Assembly (NCBI GenBank): GCA_001636675.1
Contig: AZGY01000018.1
Coordinates: 187,527-251,526 of the forward strand
Direction: 5' to 3'
DNA: 64,000 nucleotides
From: Moelleriella libera RCEF 2490
Lineage: Eukaryota > Ascomycota > Sordariomycetes > Hypocreales > Clavicipitaceae
Shown here: positions 1 through 11,119 of the stretch, piece after piece
Position numbering within the stretch: position 1 is the stretch's first letter
How the letters are laid out: the number at the start of each line of letters is the position of its first letter
Notes under the pieces: generated by a model
Told to the model about the DNA's origin: nothing
What the model saw: only the letters and a program-made list of their open reading frames with translations
Database searches by the model: none
Position numbers and translations under genes: made by a program

Positions 1-743
1 AATGAATCAATTCTGCAAATTCAAGCCTAGAGTCCAAGTCCGGAGTATAAGAACTCTACACATGTCGGATGAAACGTTTGTTCTTTGAATGCGAAGAGTA
101 TTAGAAGCGGCGGCTCGACTTTCACGTAGTCGCGTGCTGAGCAGAGTAGCGGATCAAGGCTGGCGGAGAAGACCTGACCTCAATCAGCCTCGTCGAGCGC
201 GCTTCCCTGTACGTCGTCCCGCCGTCAGTCCGAGGACAAAGCTTGGGTATGTGAAGGTTCGCTGGTGGCTCGTCGGCGCTCACTGTCTACCACATACAGT
301 CTTACATTCATCTGTTCCGAAGGGGAGGAAGCTACATGGCAGACCAAAACACGATGCCTGTGATATTCCGTGGTCATGTCTTCCGTGCCCCTAGTAGCCA
401 GAGTAAATTCTCGCCCCCTTCGTTCCAGTAAGCATTCAATCCATCTCACCAGCCAGGCATCCAATATGAGGGAAGATGCCGCCGCGCCAGGCCACTTGCT
501 GCGAGTATTCCGAGACGGGGGCGACTCCATTGCGATGTGAGATTGGAAAAAGAGAGTCAAAGGGGAATGGCAAAGATGGATGGATGCAATGACAGGTCAC
601 AGGGGCTAGCTGTACAATATGACTACAGTATGTGATCCTGGAGGATCCGCAGCACATCTCACGTATACGTATTTAGAGGCTGCCGGGCACGACGAGACGA
701 TCCTGTAAGCCCTACTTCCATGCCCAAGGCTCCGCCAACATAT
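1..743. other. Gene-poor left edge
   Basis: I see no convincing gene here. The open frames on both strands are short and have no recognisable domain, and none is bounded by good splice sites. The downstream arylesterase ends at 744 on the minus strand, so part of this stretch is its 3' untranslated and terminator region. Confidence 0.5.
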
Positions 744-2042
744 TTAATGCTCGGGAGAGTCTCGCCATACCAGCAGTCCCTTGGCGTACAGACCCGATAT
801 AATGCCGACACCACGCGTGGAATCCCATGCCGCAGTCGCACTGGTTGGGTATTCGGTCCCAATGTAGATGTTTTTCAGTCCGCCTTTTTCAGTCCATTCT
901 GCGACCCAAGACGTGGCCTTGCCATTCTGACAGTACTCCTTGAGCTCGGCTGACGCCTTGACCAGCTCCGCAGGGTCATTACAGACGTGGCGGGTGACCG
1001 TGTACTTGGCCAGCGATGGGAAGTGAGGGTGTCCTGCAATGAGAAGCCTGTTGCCGTGCACAGAGAGGTTGTCAGGCATGAATGGTAGCCTGAAAGACGA
1101 TTTGAACGTGAGAGTCCTGTCCGCGTTCATGTCATACAAATAGATGGAGCTCTTGGTTGTCGACGCCAGCGCGACAGTGGTGCTGTTCAAGAGCTCGATC
1201 CCGTTGGCAAAGGCCGCCCGCGCCACGCGATGCGCCTTTTCAACGTGGAAGGCGCCTCCATCGCGGTCAGAGAGCTTGACGTGTACCACGCTTCCGAGAG
1301 GAAAGGCCAGTACAGTCTCCAGCTTGGACAGCACTTTGGTGTATCTAGCTAGAAAGAACTTGTCATTTGTCACATAAATCTCCTGGCTGTTGATTATGGC
1401 TATGGAGTTGGGCCCGTGGATAAGTGGATGCTCAAGAGTGCCGATGTGCGTGGCCGTGAGCTTATCCAGGTCCAGCCTGAACGTCTCGATGCGGGGACCG
1501 GCCTGTGCATGGTTTGATGCAAACAGCGTTGACGTGGCTTCGTCATATGCCATGCCCAGGGTGTGAAAGTCAGCGCTGCCCAGGAAGTCGATTATCTCGA
1601 CTTGCCGCAGCGGTGATGCGGCGTCTGGGTCCTTGTAATCATAGACGTAAAGACTAGCGCTCGTCACGGGGCCGGGTAAAAAGACACCCTATATTCGCAA
1701 ACGGGAGGAAAAGAAGACGAAGGTCGGGTCAGCAAGTGGCGAGGAGAGCAGCAGCAGCAGCAGCGAAGGAGCCGCAACCTCGGTTGACCGAAGACGGGTG
1801 AAGCGGAAACTCACCATGACGGTGTTCCAACGCTCTCGGCCGGGATCGCAGGCCAGGATAGCCACGCCGCGGCTCTCGAGCATGAGCGCATCCTCACAGC
1901 TTCTCACCCGATCGGCGAGCTCGATGGAGTGTCTCTCGAACCTCTGATAGTGTGGGAGACGTTCAGGTGCGTTGCTGTAAAAGCTGTACACCTCGCGTCC
2001 TCGGTAATAAACGAGCCAAGACAATAGCACAGCCAGCAGAGA
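744..2042 (-). CDS. Paraoxonase/arylesterase-like protein (six-bladed beta-propeller), 5' exon unresolved
   Basis: The reading frame resembles serum paraoxonase/arylesterase (SMP-30/gluconolactonase-like propeller), a calcium-dependent lactonase or aryl-ester hydrolase family. Supported exons on the minus strand are 2042-1815 and 1688-744, giving about 390 residues. The intron 1689-1814 has a GTGAGT donor and a TATAG acceptor and joins in phase 0. The first exon opens with a hydrophobic stretch (LLAVLLSWLVYY), a probable membrane anchor as in animal paraoxonases. Family-like segments are the early CEDALML, the HTLGMAYDE region and GPNSIAIINSQEIYVTND, which matches the typical calcium-site Asn context. 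A CCTAG acceptor lies at 2043, preceded by GCTAAT and TCTAAT branch-like motifs, so a small 5' exon with the start codon must lie further upstream. I could not find a clean donor for it. The fungal substrate is unknown. Confidence 0.8.
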
Positions 2043-2744
2043 CTAGGCGCATTAGACAAGATTAGCATCCGCGCATTGCGCCATGTCACGGCAGACGGGC
2101 CCGACCGACCACAAACGACCGGACCGTCGTCATTGTCCTATCTGTTGCTTCGTTCTTGCCTGGCCTGTGCGGTTGCAAACGAGAGCCTGTGCAAGGGCGA
2201 ACGGTTCAGTCCAAGATGAGGCGGCGGCGGCGTCCGGGGATTGGCGATTGATTGTAGGGGAGGGGCGGGTTTTAGTATGGTGAATCTGCAAGCCACAACG
2301 GTTTGATGTGGCAGCAAAAGGTCGAGAAATCCGACGAAAAAGTCCGCTCGCACCTGACAAGAAAACCCCGTGGAAGCGATTTGATCCATCTGACCAGGCT
2401 GACAACAAATGACATGGCACTCCGTGCTCCTGCCTGTATGACTGTACAGCGCAGACGGCGCGGTACCCGAATGCCGCTGACCCCATTGAGCCTAGCGCTG
2501 CTGCCGTTATTCTTGTCGCAGCAGTTCCGCCTCAGCCACTCATGGCGCACAGCGCGGCACATTGCTTGATCGATAGCTTGTTGTTGGTAGCAAGATAGAT
2601 ATGCATGCAATGTAATTGCTGTAAGAAGATTTTTGACATATGATAAAGGCAGCGATCGTCATGAAATGCTTGCCCTCCGGCGCTTGACAAAAAGGGGTCA
2701 TACCGATCGCTACAAGGGCTCCAACACAATTTATCAATGGCGTC
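2043..2744. other. Intergenic between arylesterase and phosphotransferase relic
   Basis: This stretch probably holds the unlocated first exon of the arylesterase (within about 2050-2250) and its promoter. No other gene is visible. The short frames on both strands look like chance. Confidence 0.4.
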
Positions 2745-3833
2745 ATGGCAACGACGTACTCGGAGTACTCTGTCGATCCAGCGATTGAGGCTTTCTTCAG
2801 GAAGACATCGGCAACCCGCGCCGCATGTGACGCTAGAGCAAGGGAGCTTGCTGGCGAAAATGTCGTCCCAGTTGATGCCCAGGGTATATGCAGCTACTCC
2901 GTCTATGCGGGCTCTAAGCCAGAATACGTCGTTCAGTTCCGCCTCGAGTCCCCGGCACTCAAGACCGAAATCGCTTCCCAGCGAACGATACGGACCACTT
3001 ACACCGAAGGTGTCCTTTGAGGGCAAGGTGGAGGCTGGGGAAAAGGAGCCGCTTCATGTCTACCCTACCTGATTAGCCGTATGCGTGGAATGACCCATCT
3101 GGAGTTCACCCTCGCACATGGCTTTCCGGAAAATTCCCCCAAACAATTTTCCTAGCGCAACAACCTCATCGGTGACGTCGCGCAGTACGTTTTCACTGTT
3201 CACGCTTGTTAAGCCGTGATGCCGATTGACGGGCTCTGTCATGGAAAGCTCCTCAGCCAGTCAGCCGAGAGTACTGCGGCAGTCTAAGACAGACCTATAT
3301 CAGGGACTTACGACTCTTATACAATGCACTTCCCTCACGATTCCGGCCCATAGTCCAGACCTGCATCGACTCGATAGACGACAACCTGTCTCTGCCCATG
3401 GTTCTCCTCCATCGAGACTTTGGATCTTGCAACATCATGGTCGACGAAGCGACCTGTCATCTCGTTGGTGTCATTGACTGGGCGGAAGCTGTAGTATGTC
3501 CGTCCATTCGGGCTGAACCTGCATTCCCTCCAATCCCTGACCGGGAAGCTTCATCTACGCGACGGCTGGACGCGATTCGGAGACTACGACACTCTACAGG
3601 AGGTCTTCTGGGACAGGTATAAGCGGGAAGTTGGTGGCTTGTCTGATGATCAGCCCCGGACGATCAAGCTGGTAAGGATCTTGGGTCTCTTACTGTCGCG
3701 AGGCTTTACGAGCCGTCTTGCGAACAAGTCAGTGCCAGTGCCTGACGGCGATGACGAGCCTGGACGCTACAACATGATGTCATTAGACGGATTCCTCATC
3801 AATCCCCAGACAAAGTTCAATGGCTTCGAGTAA
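2745..3833 (+). pseudogene. Decayed aminoglycoside-phosphotransferase-family (APH) kinase
   Basis: Pieces of one fungal APH-fold kinase are spread over all three plus frames. The N-terminal part (2745-about 2985) opens MATTYSEYSVDP and reaches VVQFRLESPALK. The protein then continues in another frame (YGPLTPKVSFEG, about 2983-3070) and again in the next (MRGMTHLEFTLAHGF, about 3079-3125), and meets a TAG near 3154. The catalytic core resumes at about 3398 with LLHRDFGSCNIMVD and GVIDWAEA, the Brenner-type catalytic loop and metal-binding aspartate of APH kinases. A further shift near 3505 moves to the frame carrying GKLHLRDGW and EVFWDRYKREVGG, which then runs to the stop at 3831-3833. I find no set of introns that repairs all of these breaks, so I call it a pseudogene. 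Sequencing error is the main alternative. Function in the intact family is often unknown in fungi. Confidence 0.75.
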
Positions 3834-4110
3834 CCACGACGCCAGGCCCTGGGTAATTATAAACTGGGCAATAGGAAATGACAGAACGAAATGGAGCAAC
3901 CAGCAACCGTGTCACGAGACCTCCCATATACTTTAGTCAATCCCTACCGGAACAGGAACATGCTACTAATTCTCCGCGGGTCCGTCACGAAGATTTATTT
4001 CTGGAAAGACAATATTGGGCCGCAGAGCAGCTCACAATATATAACGTTCCCACGCCCGTACTGGCTTTGATTTGCTCCATCATCCCGTCCAGCCAGATCG
4101 AGTGGAACAA

Positions 4111-4343
4111 TCAGAGAACGCCGGCCTCGGCCAGGGCCCCCGTGATATCGTCGAGATTCTCGAGTTTTTGGTGAGGCTTGCCGGTGTTGAAGACCCTGTC
4201 GTTGCCCGGAGTCATCTTGGAGGACCGCCGGGACCGGCCTCGAACTTCCATCCAGTCACCCCGGTGGACTCACAGTTCTTGATGGCGTCTGCCCATAGGC
4301 ATAGCTCTAGAACCTCTTGTCTGAGGTCTCTACGTGTGTTATA
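4111..4343 (-). pseudogene. Coding-like remnant, family not recognised
   Basis: The minus strand reads a protein-like stretch (DLRQEVLELCLWADAIKN, then VTGWKFEAGPGGPP). After a one-base frame change it continues with TPGNDRVFNTGKPHQKLEN and ends LAEAGVL before a TGA at 4113-4111. The composition looks like real protein rather than a shadow frame, but there is no start codon context or splice site to make a gene. It lies close to the decayed phosphotransferase, so this may be a general region of decay. I do not recognise the family. Confidence 0.3.
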
Positions 4344-5927
4344 ACCGGTTTATAGGGGGTCTTGCTTACATCAACAGAAGGCCAGTTGGCTGTGCCGTTT
4401 TCTCATGTGACAAGTGTTTCCCCCACAAGGCACTTGCCAGCTTTGTCCGACGAGCATAGAACAGGCGCGTTCGCTGAACATGGCGGACGTGAATACAAAA
4501 GAAGTCTTGATTGCACCTCGAGCCAGAATTCTGAAACGCAAAATTCAATGGATATCAATTCAGCAGAAAAGCCTCTGCAGCCTGACACTGCGAGCTGAGA
4601 CTCGAGTCTCGCGTAAACAGGCTCTCTCCGCTGTCGGCTCCGAAGGGTTTCTCATAATAATGAAGCCGGCTTCCCATTCATGGAAATCATTGCAAGAAAG
4701 CCCATTGCAATTCCTATAAGAGCTTGATGAGATCCGAAGCGCCACAAAATACGAAAGTCCTTGTCCGTCTTCATGTCACGTTCCGCGTTGCGAGGCGATA
4801 TTGGCCTGACGCAACACCACCAGGCTGTGCGTTCTAGTGCGAGAAGAACGACCCGCAAGATCAATCACGGCACAGGGCGACCAGCCCGACATGCCCTCTC
4901 CGAAATTTTTGGACGAACACACCCTTATCCTGGCCGACATGGCATTAAAACTCTGTCTGTTTGCACCGACTAACAACGCCGTGCGCGGGATAGGTGACTC
5001 TCGGACTCATAATCATCTTCCCTTGGTATCAGTCACGGATAAGCCTCGCCGAAAGCCATAAGCCAAAACTCAGGTTAATGATTCTTGTGTGGCTCATCAC
5101 AATAGGCCACGAGAGCAACGAAGTCTCCAAGAAGCTCGCTCCTTTCAAACAGTTACATGGCGAGTCCTAGCTTGCACAACCCGTTGAGTGGCCAACGACA
5201 CGCTAGCTCGACAGTCCACCATGAGCAGATGACGCTCATTAACGATTGGCAGGGTCATTTTCTTATGGTGTCCTCAGATGGGAAAAATAGCGCATTTCAA
5301 CGGGGGAGTGAAGTGCAGGACTCAAGACGAGTGTGATGTGACGGGTAGACAAGGCATGCAACGCCATGCAGACTGGTTGCAGTCTACATTCTGCTCCTCT
5401 CTATTGGTAGCTACCTTGGTTGTCTTTCCAGCCCAAAGGGAAGAAGGGGGAGAGGAGGCCTGTCAAGTGCCAGGACTTTGCTGCCGAGGCCGGCGTTCTT
5501 CGAAGAGGGAGGGGTTCATTCAATGCATCGAGAATGGCTGTCTCCACTTGGCGTCTGGTTCAGTCTTGCCTCGTTGACGACAAATCCCTCATGTGACGCC
5601 AGAAAATCGAGAAAGTCTCAAAATCTCAAGATCTATGCTTCATCCCTCACGACGACTTGGGTCGGGCGGGGGGTCCCAGAGTCAGAGGTTCGCGCCTCTA
5701 GCCGTGCAAATCGTTCCGCGTCGTAAGCCGCCGCCGATCATACGCTAACATCGAGGACACCCGCGGTTGGCTCAGTCGTCGGGATTTGGAGAGTGCGCGA
5801 CGCCCTTGTCGGCCGAATCGCCCTGTGGCTGGAACCCGCGGACCGGATCCTCGGGTGCGGATGGGCGCGAGGGGTAGAACCGCGCAGTCTAGCCTAGCTG
5901 ACTCGAAACAAGGCTGGCGAGGTTGAG

Positions 5928-5931
<4 letters not shown>

Positions 5932-5966
<35 letters not shown>

Positions 5967-5968
5967 AA
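5932..5968. repeat. T28A9 homopolymer tract
   Basis: Twenty-eight T are followed directly by nine A. This is simple sequence and may be length-variable. The exact length could also be affected by sequencing error. Confidence 0.9.
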
Positions 5969-7158
5969 CACTCTTTCCGTCAGTCTGGCCTATGCGTGCA
6001 TGTCCCTTTGAGGCACAGCGAATCTCGTCCTCTTCGCCGGGTACCAATCGCTCGGCTCTGCAAAGCCCAAAAAATAGTCAGGCTAATGCTTGACACTTGA
6101 GCCGGCGTCGTCTCGACACGTTTGCGAGGAACGACGAGGCCAACCGAGGTCGCCATGAAAAGAGGTCACACACCGAGTGGACCTGACGTATGTACGTAGT
6201 ATACACGCATGGTCTCAACTCGTGTCGGCATCGAGCCTCGCAATATGTAGGCACTCACTCACTCGTGCGTTTCATTGGAACAGCGACGGTTGGCAAATGA
6301 GGCTTCCCAAAGCGGCGCGGGCTTTCAAACAAAATGACAATCTGGACTTTTTCTTTTCTCCGGGGGGCAGATCTGGGCAGAGCCCCGCACTCCATCGCCT
6401 GCATTGGCCAATGAAAAAACGACGGGCGTCCTGACGTCTTTCGAGTGAACGAGAACGACGACGAACGACGACGAACGACCAGACCGGACACGTCCTGTCG
6501 ACCCTTTTCATCTGTTGCGTGCTTCGCCCTCGCTGTCATATTCTCCGACACTCCGTTCTGCAACGTCAACGTCCAAGCCGGCTCGTTGCGTACGTGGCCA
6601 CGGTCACAGTCCGCTGTCGGCGCCGTCGCCGTGGGCGAGAAACAAGCGGCACGGTTAGAATCGCAGTGGCTGGCATCCCTGGTTCCGCCCGCTTGGGTTC
6701 TGCGCTGAGAATGGCGTTCCCCAGATTTCACGATAAGCGAGCCGCGTACCTATCTTGTGGCTTTTGCGATTGCCAAACGCGTCAAGGTGGACTGCGCATC
6801 CGAGAACGAGAGCGTCCCAATTGGAAGGCTGAGCCGACATTGGCATGCCCCCCCTCTTCAGGCCGTGAATGAATCAACGTCATGCAGCTGCCGTGTCTGT
6901 GCAGTTGAGACCTGCTCTGTTGGGCAGGTTGTTTCATCGATGCCGCGAGATGAGAGACGAGGCTTTTTTTTTTTCTCTATAAAAAAAAAAGTTATAAGAC
7001 TGTGGCCATGCCCCCATGAACTCGAGGACAAATGCATCAAAGAAGCTTCATCTCATTACCTCCGGTCCCCCCCCCTCCTAATAGCGCCTCTCTTACATCA
7101 TTCAAGAAAAACCTCCTGTGTTGAATTTAAAAAAAAAAAAAACAGATCATCACGAATC

Positions 7159-8394
7159 ATGGCCCAGCTACTGAACCATTACTTTCGCGACAATGATTCG
7201 TTTGCCTTTGAAGCCATGCGCGCGGCAGGATATGCCAATGCAGGTGCCGCAGATGTTGCCGAGGTTGCTGCCATTTGCTCCCGAATCACGTCCGGCAATG
7301 AGTTTCAGTGGCTAGAAGAGTGGAAGAATGCTGCTGATCGGGCTGTGCGCCACGCCGAGTCAAGCTTGTCAAGGGGCAACAAGCCCGGTGCAAAGGAGGG
7401 TTTCCTCAGAGCTTCCAATTACTACAGGACAGCGGAATTCTACCGCCGCGAAGATCCAAGAAACGACGTGATTAGCATGGATCTGGCCGAATTGAGCTGC
7501 AACACATTCTTGCGGGCTGCCGACTTGATGCCCTATGTCACGGAAGCTGTCCGAATCCCCTACGAGGGCACAAGCCTTCCCGGCATCTTGATGAAGCCAG
7601 ATGCTGGCCACGATCCGAAGCCCCTCCTCATTGCCAACGGCGGCTTCGACTCCACCAAGGAGGAAGTGTTTTACTCTCTGGCGCCCATTGCGCTCGAGCT
7701 GGGCATGAACGTCCTCGCCTTCGAGGGTCCCGGTCAGGGGGACGCCGTCCGTAAACAGAAGCTTACATTTCGACACGACTGGGAGAACGTCGTGACACCC
7801 GTCGTTGATTACGCAATCAGTCAGCGCGGCGTCGACAGCTCGAAAATCGTTCTTGTCGGGATCAGCATGGGTGGTTATCTCGCGGCCCGCGCCAGCGCCT
7901 TTGAGCACCGCCTCGCCGCAGTCGTTCTCAACGACGGCGTGTTTGACTTTGGGGCGTGCTTTCGCAAGGGTGAAAGCAAGGACAGTCCCGACATGCGGCC
8001 AGTCTTTGAGACGAAACAATGGGATCATCTCATCAACACCAAGGTTTGCCAGAATGCGGCTCGCGACACGGGCCTCAAGTGGGCCATGAGCAACGCCAAG
8101 TACACGTTCGGGACCGACTCAGCTGCTGAGATCATCCGAGAGACGGCAAAATACACACTTGAAGACGTCGTGCACTTGATCAAAACACCAACACTCGTCT
8201 TGGACGCCCCGGATGACCACTTCATGATGGATCAGCCGACGGAGTTGTTCAATATGCTCAGATGTGAGAAGGACCTGATTGCGCTGACGCAAAAGGAGGG
8301 CGGGAGCCTACACTGCCATGTAGGAGCTCCATCGAGACTATCGCAAGTGATATTTGACTGGCTGCTGGAAAAACTAGTCAAGACCACAGTGTAA
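7159..8394 (+). CDS. Alpha/beta hydrolase of the Ayg1 / 2,6-dihydropseudooxynicotine hydrolase (FrsA-like) family
   Basis: This is a single-exon 411-residue protein. The frame is open upstream of 7159, but I chose ATG 7159 because the sequence before it is low-complexity leader (T runs, A14 tract). From MAQLLNHYF onward it is continuous family-like sequence, and the length fits Ayg1 (about 400 residues). The N-terminal half is the helical lid typical of this group. The nucleophile elbow is GISMGG with Ser236, the acid is in DAPDDH (Asp349-Asp353), and the histidine is in HCHVGA (His385 or His387). The family cleaves C-C bonds of beta-diketones or shortens polyketides; Ayg1 trims a heptaketide precursor in Aspergillus DHN-melanin. 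No polyketide synthase lies nearby, so the substrate here is open. Confidence 0.88.
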   Translation: MAQLLNHYFRDNDSFAFEAMRAAGYANAGAADVAEVAAICSRITSGNEFQWLEEWKNAADRAVRHAESSLSRGNKPGAKEGFLRASNYYRTAEFYRREDPRNDVISMDLAELSCNTFLRAADLMPYVTEAVRIPYEGTSLPGILMKPDAGHDPKPLLIANGGFDSTKEEVFYSLAPIALELGMNVLAFEGPGQGDAVRKQKLTFRHDWENVVTPVVDYAISQRGVDSSKIVLVGISMGGYLAARASAFEHRLAAVVLNDGVFDFGACFRKGESKDSPDMRPVFETKQWDHLINTKVCQNAARDTGLKWAMSNAKYTFGTDSAAEIIRETAKYTLEDVVHLIKTPTLVLDAPDDHFMMDQPTELFNMLRCEKDLIALTQKEGGSLHCHVGAPSRLSQVIFDWLLEKLVKTTV

Positions 8395-9213
8395 CATGTT
8401 CAAAACGTTTGTAAGCATGGCGTTCAATGCTTGGGGTACGGCGATAGCGCGACGTATGGACACAGGCTCAATGGTTTTGATAATGCGATAAACGAAAGAC
8501 GAGACATGTCACAGAATCGTTGCGTTGCCTGACTGTGGTGATGCAAGATATTGACGGGTGCGACAGTGACAAGTGATCAAACGAAGGACCCCGAGTGGCT
8601 CATCCGGCTCATCCGGTAGATTGAGGGATATGGTTCACCCATCGTAGCACTGCATTGTCCCACCGTTTGGGGATGAATTTCGGGATTTAGGTTCGTCGTC
8701 AGGGCAAACTTCTGTCGGCGGCCCTGCTTCTGTCGTCCTGATCCCACCCTGTGGGAAATGCAGCGCTACAGGCGCACCAAACAAATCAGATGGACGGCAA
8801 AAGGAAATGACGGCATCGTCGGACTTGAGAATGAGTCGCTCGTCTTGGCAATGCGTCTAATCCGCCAGCTACGAAGAGCCTGCTGAGTCCACCGGCGGGG
8901 CCGATAAGTCACCACCAAGTCCAGTCAATTATGAAGGCAAGGGGGGTCATGATCATGCCCGAAATGTAAGACAAAGCACGCGAGGGGCTTGCCATGGACA
9001 CAGGACAATGTGATGGTATGTATAAGAAGAATTCACGATAAAGACAGGCAACGAGGGCAATAATGTAATTTCCGTCGGCGGCACCTGTCACATGACAGAC
9101 AGGGGGAGGGGGGCCCACGCAGGTACCCAGTATTTAGCCCGTGCCTGCAGACGTACGGGGACGGAAGAAGCTAACCACAACCACGTTCCCACCATCACAT
9201 TACAGCTGCCGCC
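8395..9213. other. Intergenic, no gene seen
   Basis: Downstream region of the hydrolase and promoter of the LysM gene. Open frames are short and have no domain. A run of purines (agggggaggggggccc) lies near 9100. Confidence 0.5.
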
Positions 9214-9726
9214 ATGACCCGTTATTCGCACTACGACACCGATGCTGAGCGGTTGCCTGACGGAATGCGCCGCATCGGCTACGATGCCGATACACAAGTC
9301 TATACTTTCCAGGATAGCGATGGCAGCTACTGGGAGAGCGCCCCCGGTTGCGAGTACGGGCAGCTGACGCGTGCCGGTGCCGACGCAGAAGATCGGCCAT
9401 CCGACACGGAGCCCTTTCTCATGCCGACCCCGGGGTTCCAGCAAAAGTCGTGGAGAACCGATCTGATGCCACTGCTAAACTTCGGCGTCCTCATTGGGGT
9501 CTTTCTTCTGGGCTTGTTCTGGTATCTTCACTTTGCCGCGTCTGGTGGTACCAATGCTCGCCCAGCATGTTCGTCGGCCCAAGTACCGTACGTCATTCGG
9601 CAAGGCGACACCTGTTGGGCGATCGGGAACGAACGAGGCCTTGGCGTCGACGACATGGTGCGAGACAACGTCGGGCTTGATTGCGATAGACTACAGCTGG
9701 GATCCGTCATCTGCCTGCCAAAGTGA
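9214..9726 (+). CDS. LysM-domain membrane protein
   Basis: This is a 170-residue single-exon protein. There is no N-terminal signal peptide. Residues 1-85 are hydrophilic and acidic. A strong membrane segment follows at about 86-107 (NFGVLIGVFLLGLFWYL), then a Cys-containing linker and one LysM domain at about 126-168. That domain starts YVIRQGDTCWAIG and ends LQLGSVICLP, with the Cys positions usual in fungal LysM. The topology suggests a signal anchor with LysM on the non-cytoplasmic side. LysM domains bind chitin or other GlcNAc polymers. Secreted fungal LysM effectors hide chitin from plants, but this one looks anchored, so a cell-wall or endomembrane role is as likely. The basic residues just before the helix and acidic N-terminus do not settle orientation. 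Confidence 0.85.
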   Translation: MTRYSHYDTDAERLPDGMRRIGYDADTQVYTFQDSDGSYWESAPGCEYGQLTRAGADAEDRPSDTEPFLMPTPGFQQKSWRTDLMPLLNFGVLIGVFLLGLFWYLHFAASGGTNARPACSSAQVPYVIRQGDTCWAIGNERGLGVDDMVRDNVGLDCDRLQLGSVICLPK

Positions 9727-11119
9727 GGCATTTAATCAAGCCAAGCTTGGGTGATACTCTTCTGAGTCGACCGGCGACCGCGGCCTGTGATGCAGCACTT
9801 CTCAGTCGTCCCGCTCTCACGGGAAAAAAGCTCAACGTTGAAAGAGGCGGCAGAGGCAGAGCCCGGAGACCAGACCGATACCGTGCCCTTGGCGGCGGAA
9901 AGGGCGGGAGCTCATAGTTTCGACGGCCCCTTCTGCCCAGATCGTGAGCATGCGATTCTCTGGTGGCTAGCTTCTGTTCCGTGGCCCATATGGTCACATT
10001 GAAAGCTAAAGGAGAGTCCGTGAAGCGTCTGGCCACGGGCACAGATTTCCACCACAGTGTGACACGAGGCATACTCATCGGCCTACGGTCCTTTTACGGA
10101 TTGTATTCACACAAGCTGTGGTCTGAGTTGTGTAGTAAGGTCACTGAAATGCCCTAGAACGGATCGGTAGGGGCTATGAGCCGAGAAGAGCCACGACTTC
10201 CAGAGGAGTGGGTGAACAAGGACGTCGCGATGTATATGTTGGGTTGTTGCTCAGTCCTCGGGATAAGCATGCGAAGCGGTCGGAAGGATGAAGGCTGAAG
10301 GATCCAGGAAAGTTTCCAGAGTCACTTGGGTCTTCCAGCCAGGCACAAAACCAGACCGAAGAGCAATGCGGATGACGGTCATATATAGTGAAATGGGCAA
10401 GGGACAAGTTGTGCATGCGGTCCTTCCCCGCAGGCGATCCAGGAATGACAAGGCTATCTATTGCAAAGCAAGCTGAAAACTTCGCGAATTCCAGCGCTGT
10501 ACCAATACTCCGCCACGCACAGATGAAGAAGAGTTCATGAATACCCCCAGTGGCGTATTTTTCCTCTTCAAGAACTCTTTGTGGCAATGGCGCATCATTG
10601 AGCTGAGCTTGTCAGCTCGACTGCACGATGCGTTCTTGGCAGATAGCTCCTGTCGTGTGTGCTCAGCGAGACTGGGGCAGGATTCCCACGCTGCGGCCTA
10701 TGTCTCGCACGCGAGATCTGGAGCCGAAGTCATTGATCAGGAACGCGGCCGTCTCATGATTATTCTCCACCAATGCCCGAATGTTTATTTAGATAAAGTA
10801 CGTATTCGACTTTAGCGGCGGCAAGAAATTTATCAGAGAGCCGCCCCTCCTTGAAGCGGGGCACCGTTACTGGGAAAAAAGCTCCATTCAAATTTTTTTT
10901 TTCCTTCTCCGAAACACGAAATTCGTCCCTGGGCTGCGATAAGATTTCGACGCGGCGCCTGTCGTTTCCCTTTTCCTATTTCTTCCCCCCTCCCAGTTGG
11001 CTTTCCTCCGTCTCACTTCCTCTCCGCGGCTCATCTCTTGATCCATCTGACTTTGCTTCCTCGCCTTCTTGGCTTCCGTCGCTTTACATTGGAGCGTTGA
11101 AGAAGCAGAGCGGCCAGAA
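9727..11119. other. Intergenic, no gene recognised
   Basis: Open frames on both strands lack domains, and the longest (about 137 codons, minus, 10174-10587) does not start with ATG. The last 250 bases are pyrimidine-rich and form the KAP123 promoter and leader. Confidence 0.45.

Larger units (their letters stand above)
3834..7158. other. 3.3 kb gene-poor region
   Basis: No intact gene is recognised. It holds one coding-like remnant on the minus strand (4111-4343, listed separately) and a T28A9 homopolymer block (5932-5968). The T- and C-rich sequence just before 7159 is the leader of the alpha/beta hydrolase. The remaining frames are short and have no domain. Confidence 0.45.

Noticed and set aside
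5660..5720. tRNA-like T arm (agaggttcgcgcctct)
   Set aside because: The loop has 6 instead of 7 bases, and no D arm, anticodon arm or acceptor stem can be drawn.
6757..7158. N-terminal extension of the alpha/beta hydrolase frame by 134 codons
   Set aside because: The extension is low-complexity leader (T and A runs) with no family similarity, while ATG 7159 starts continuous family-like sequence at the usual length.
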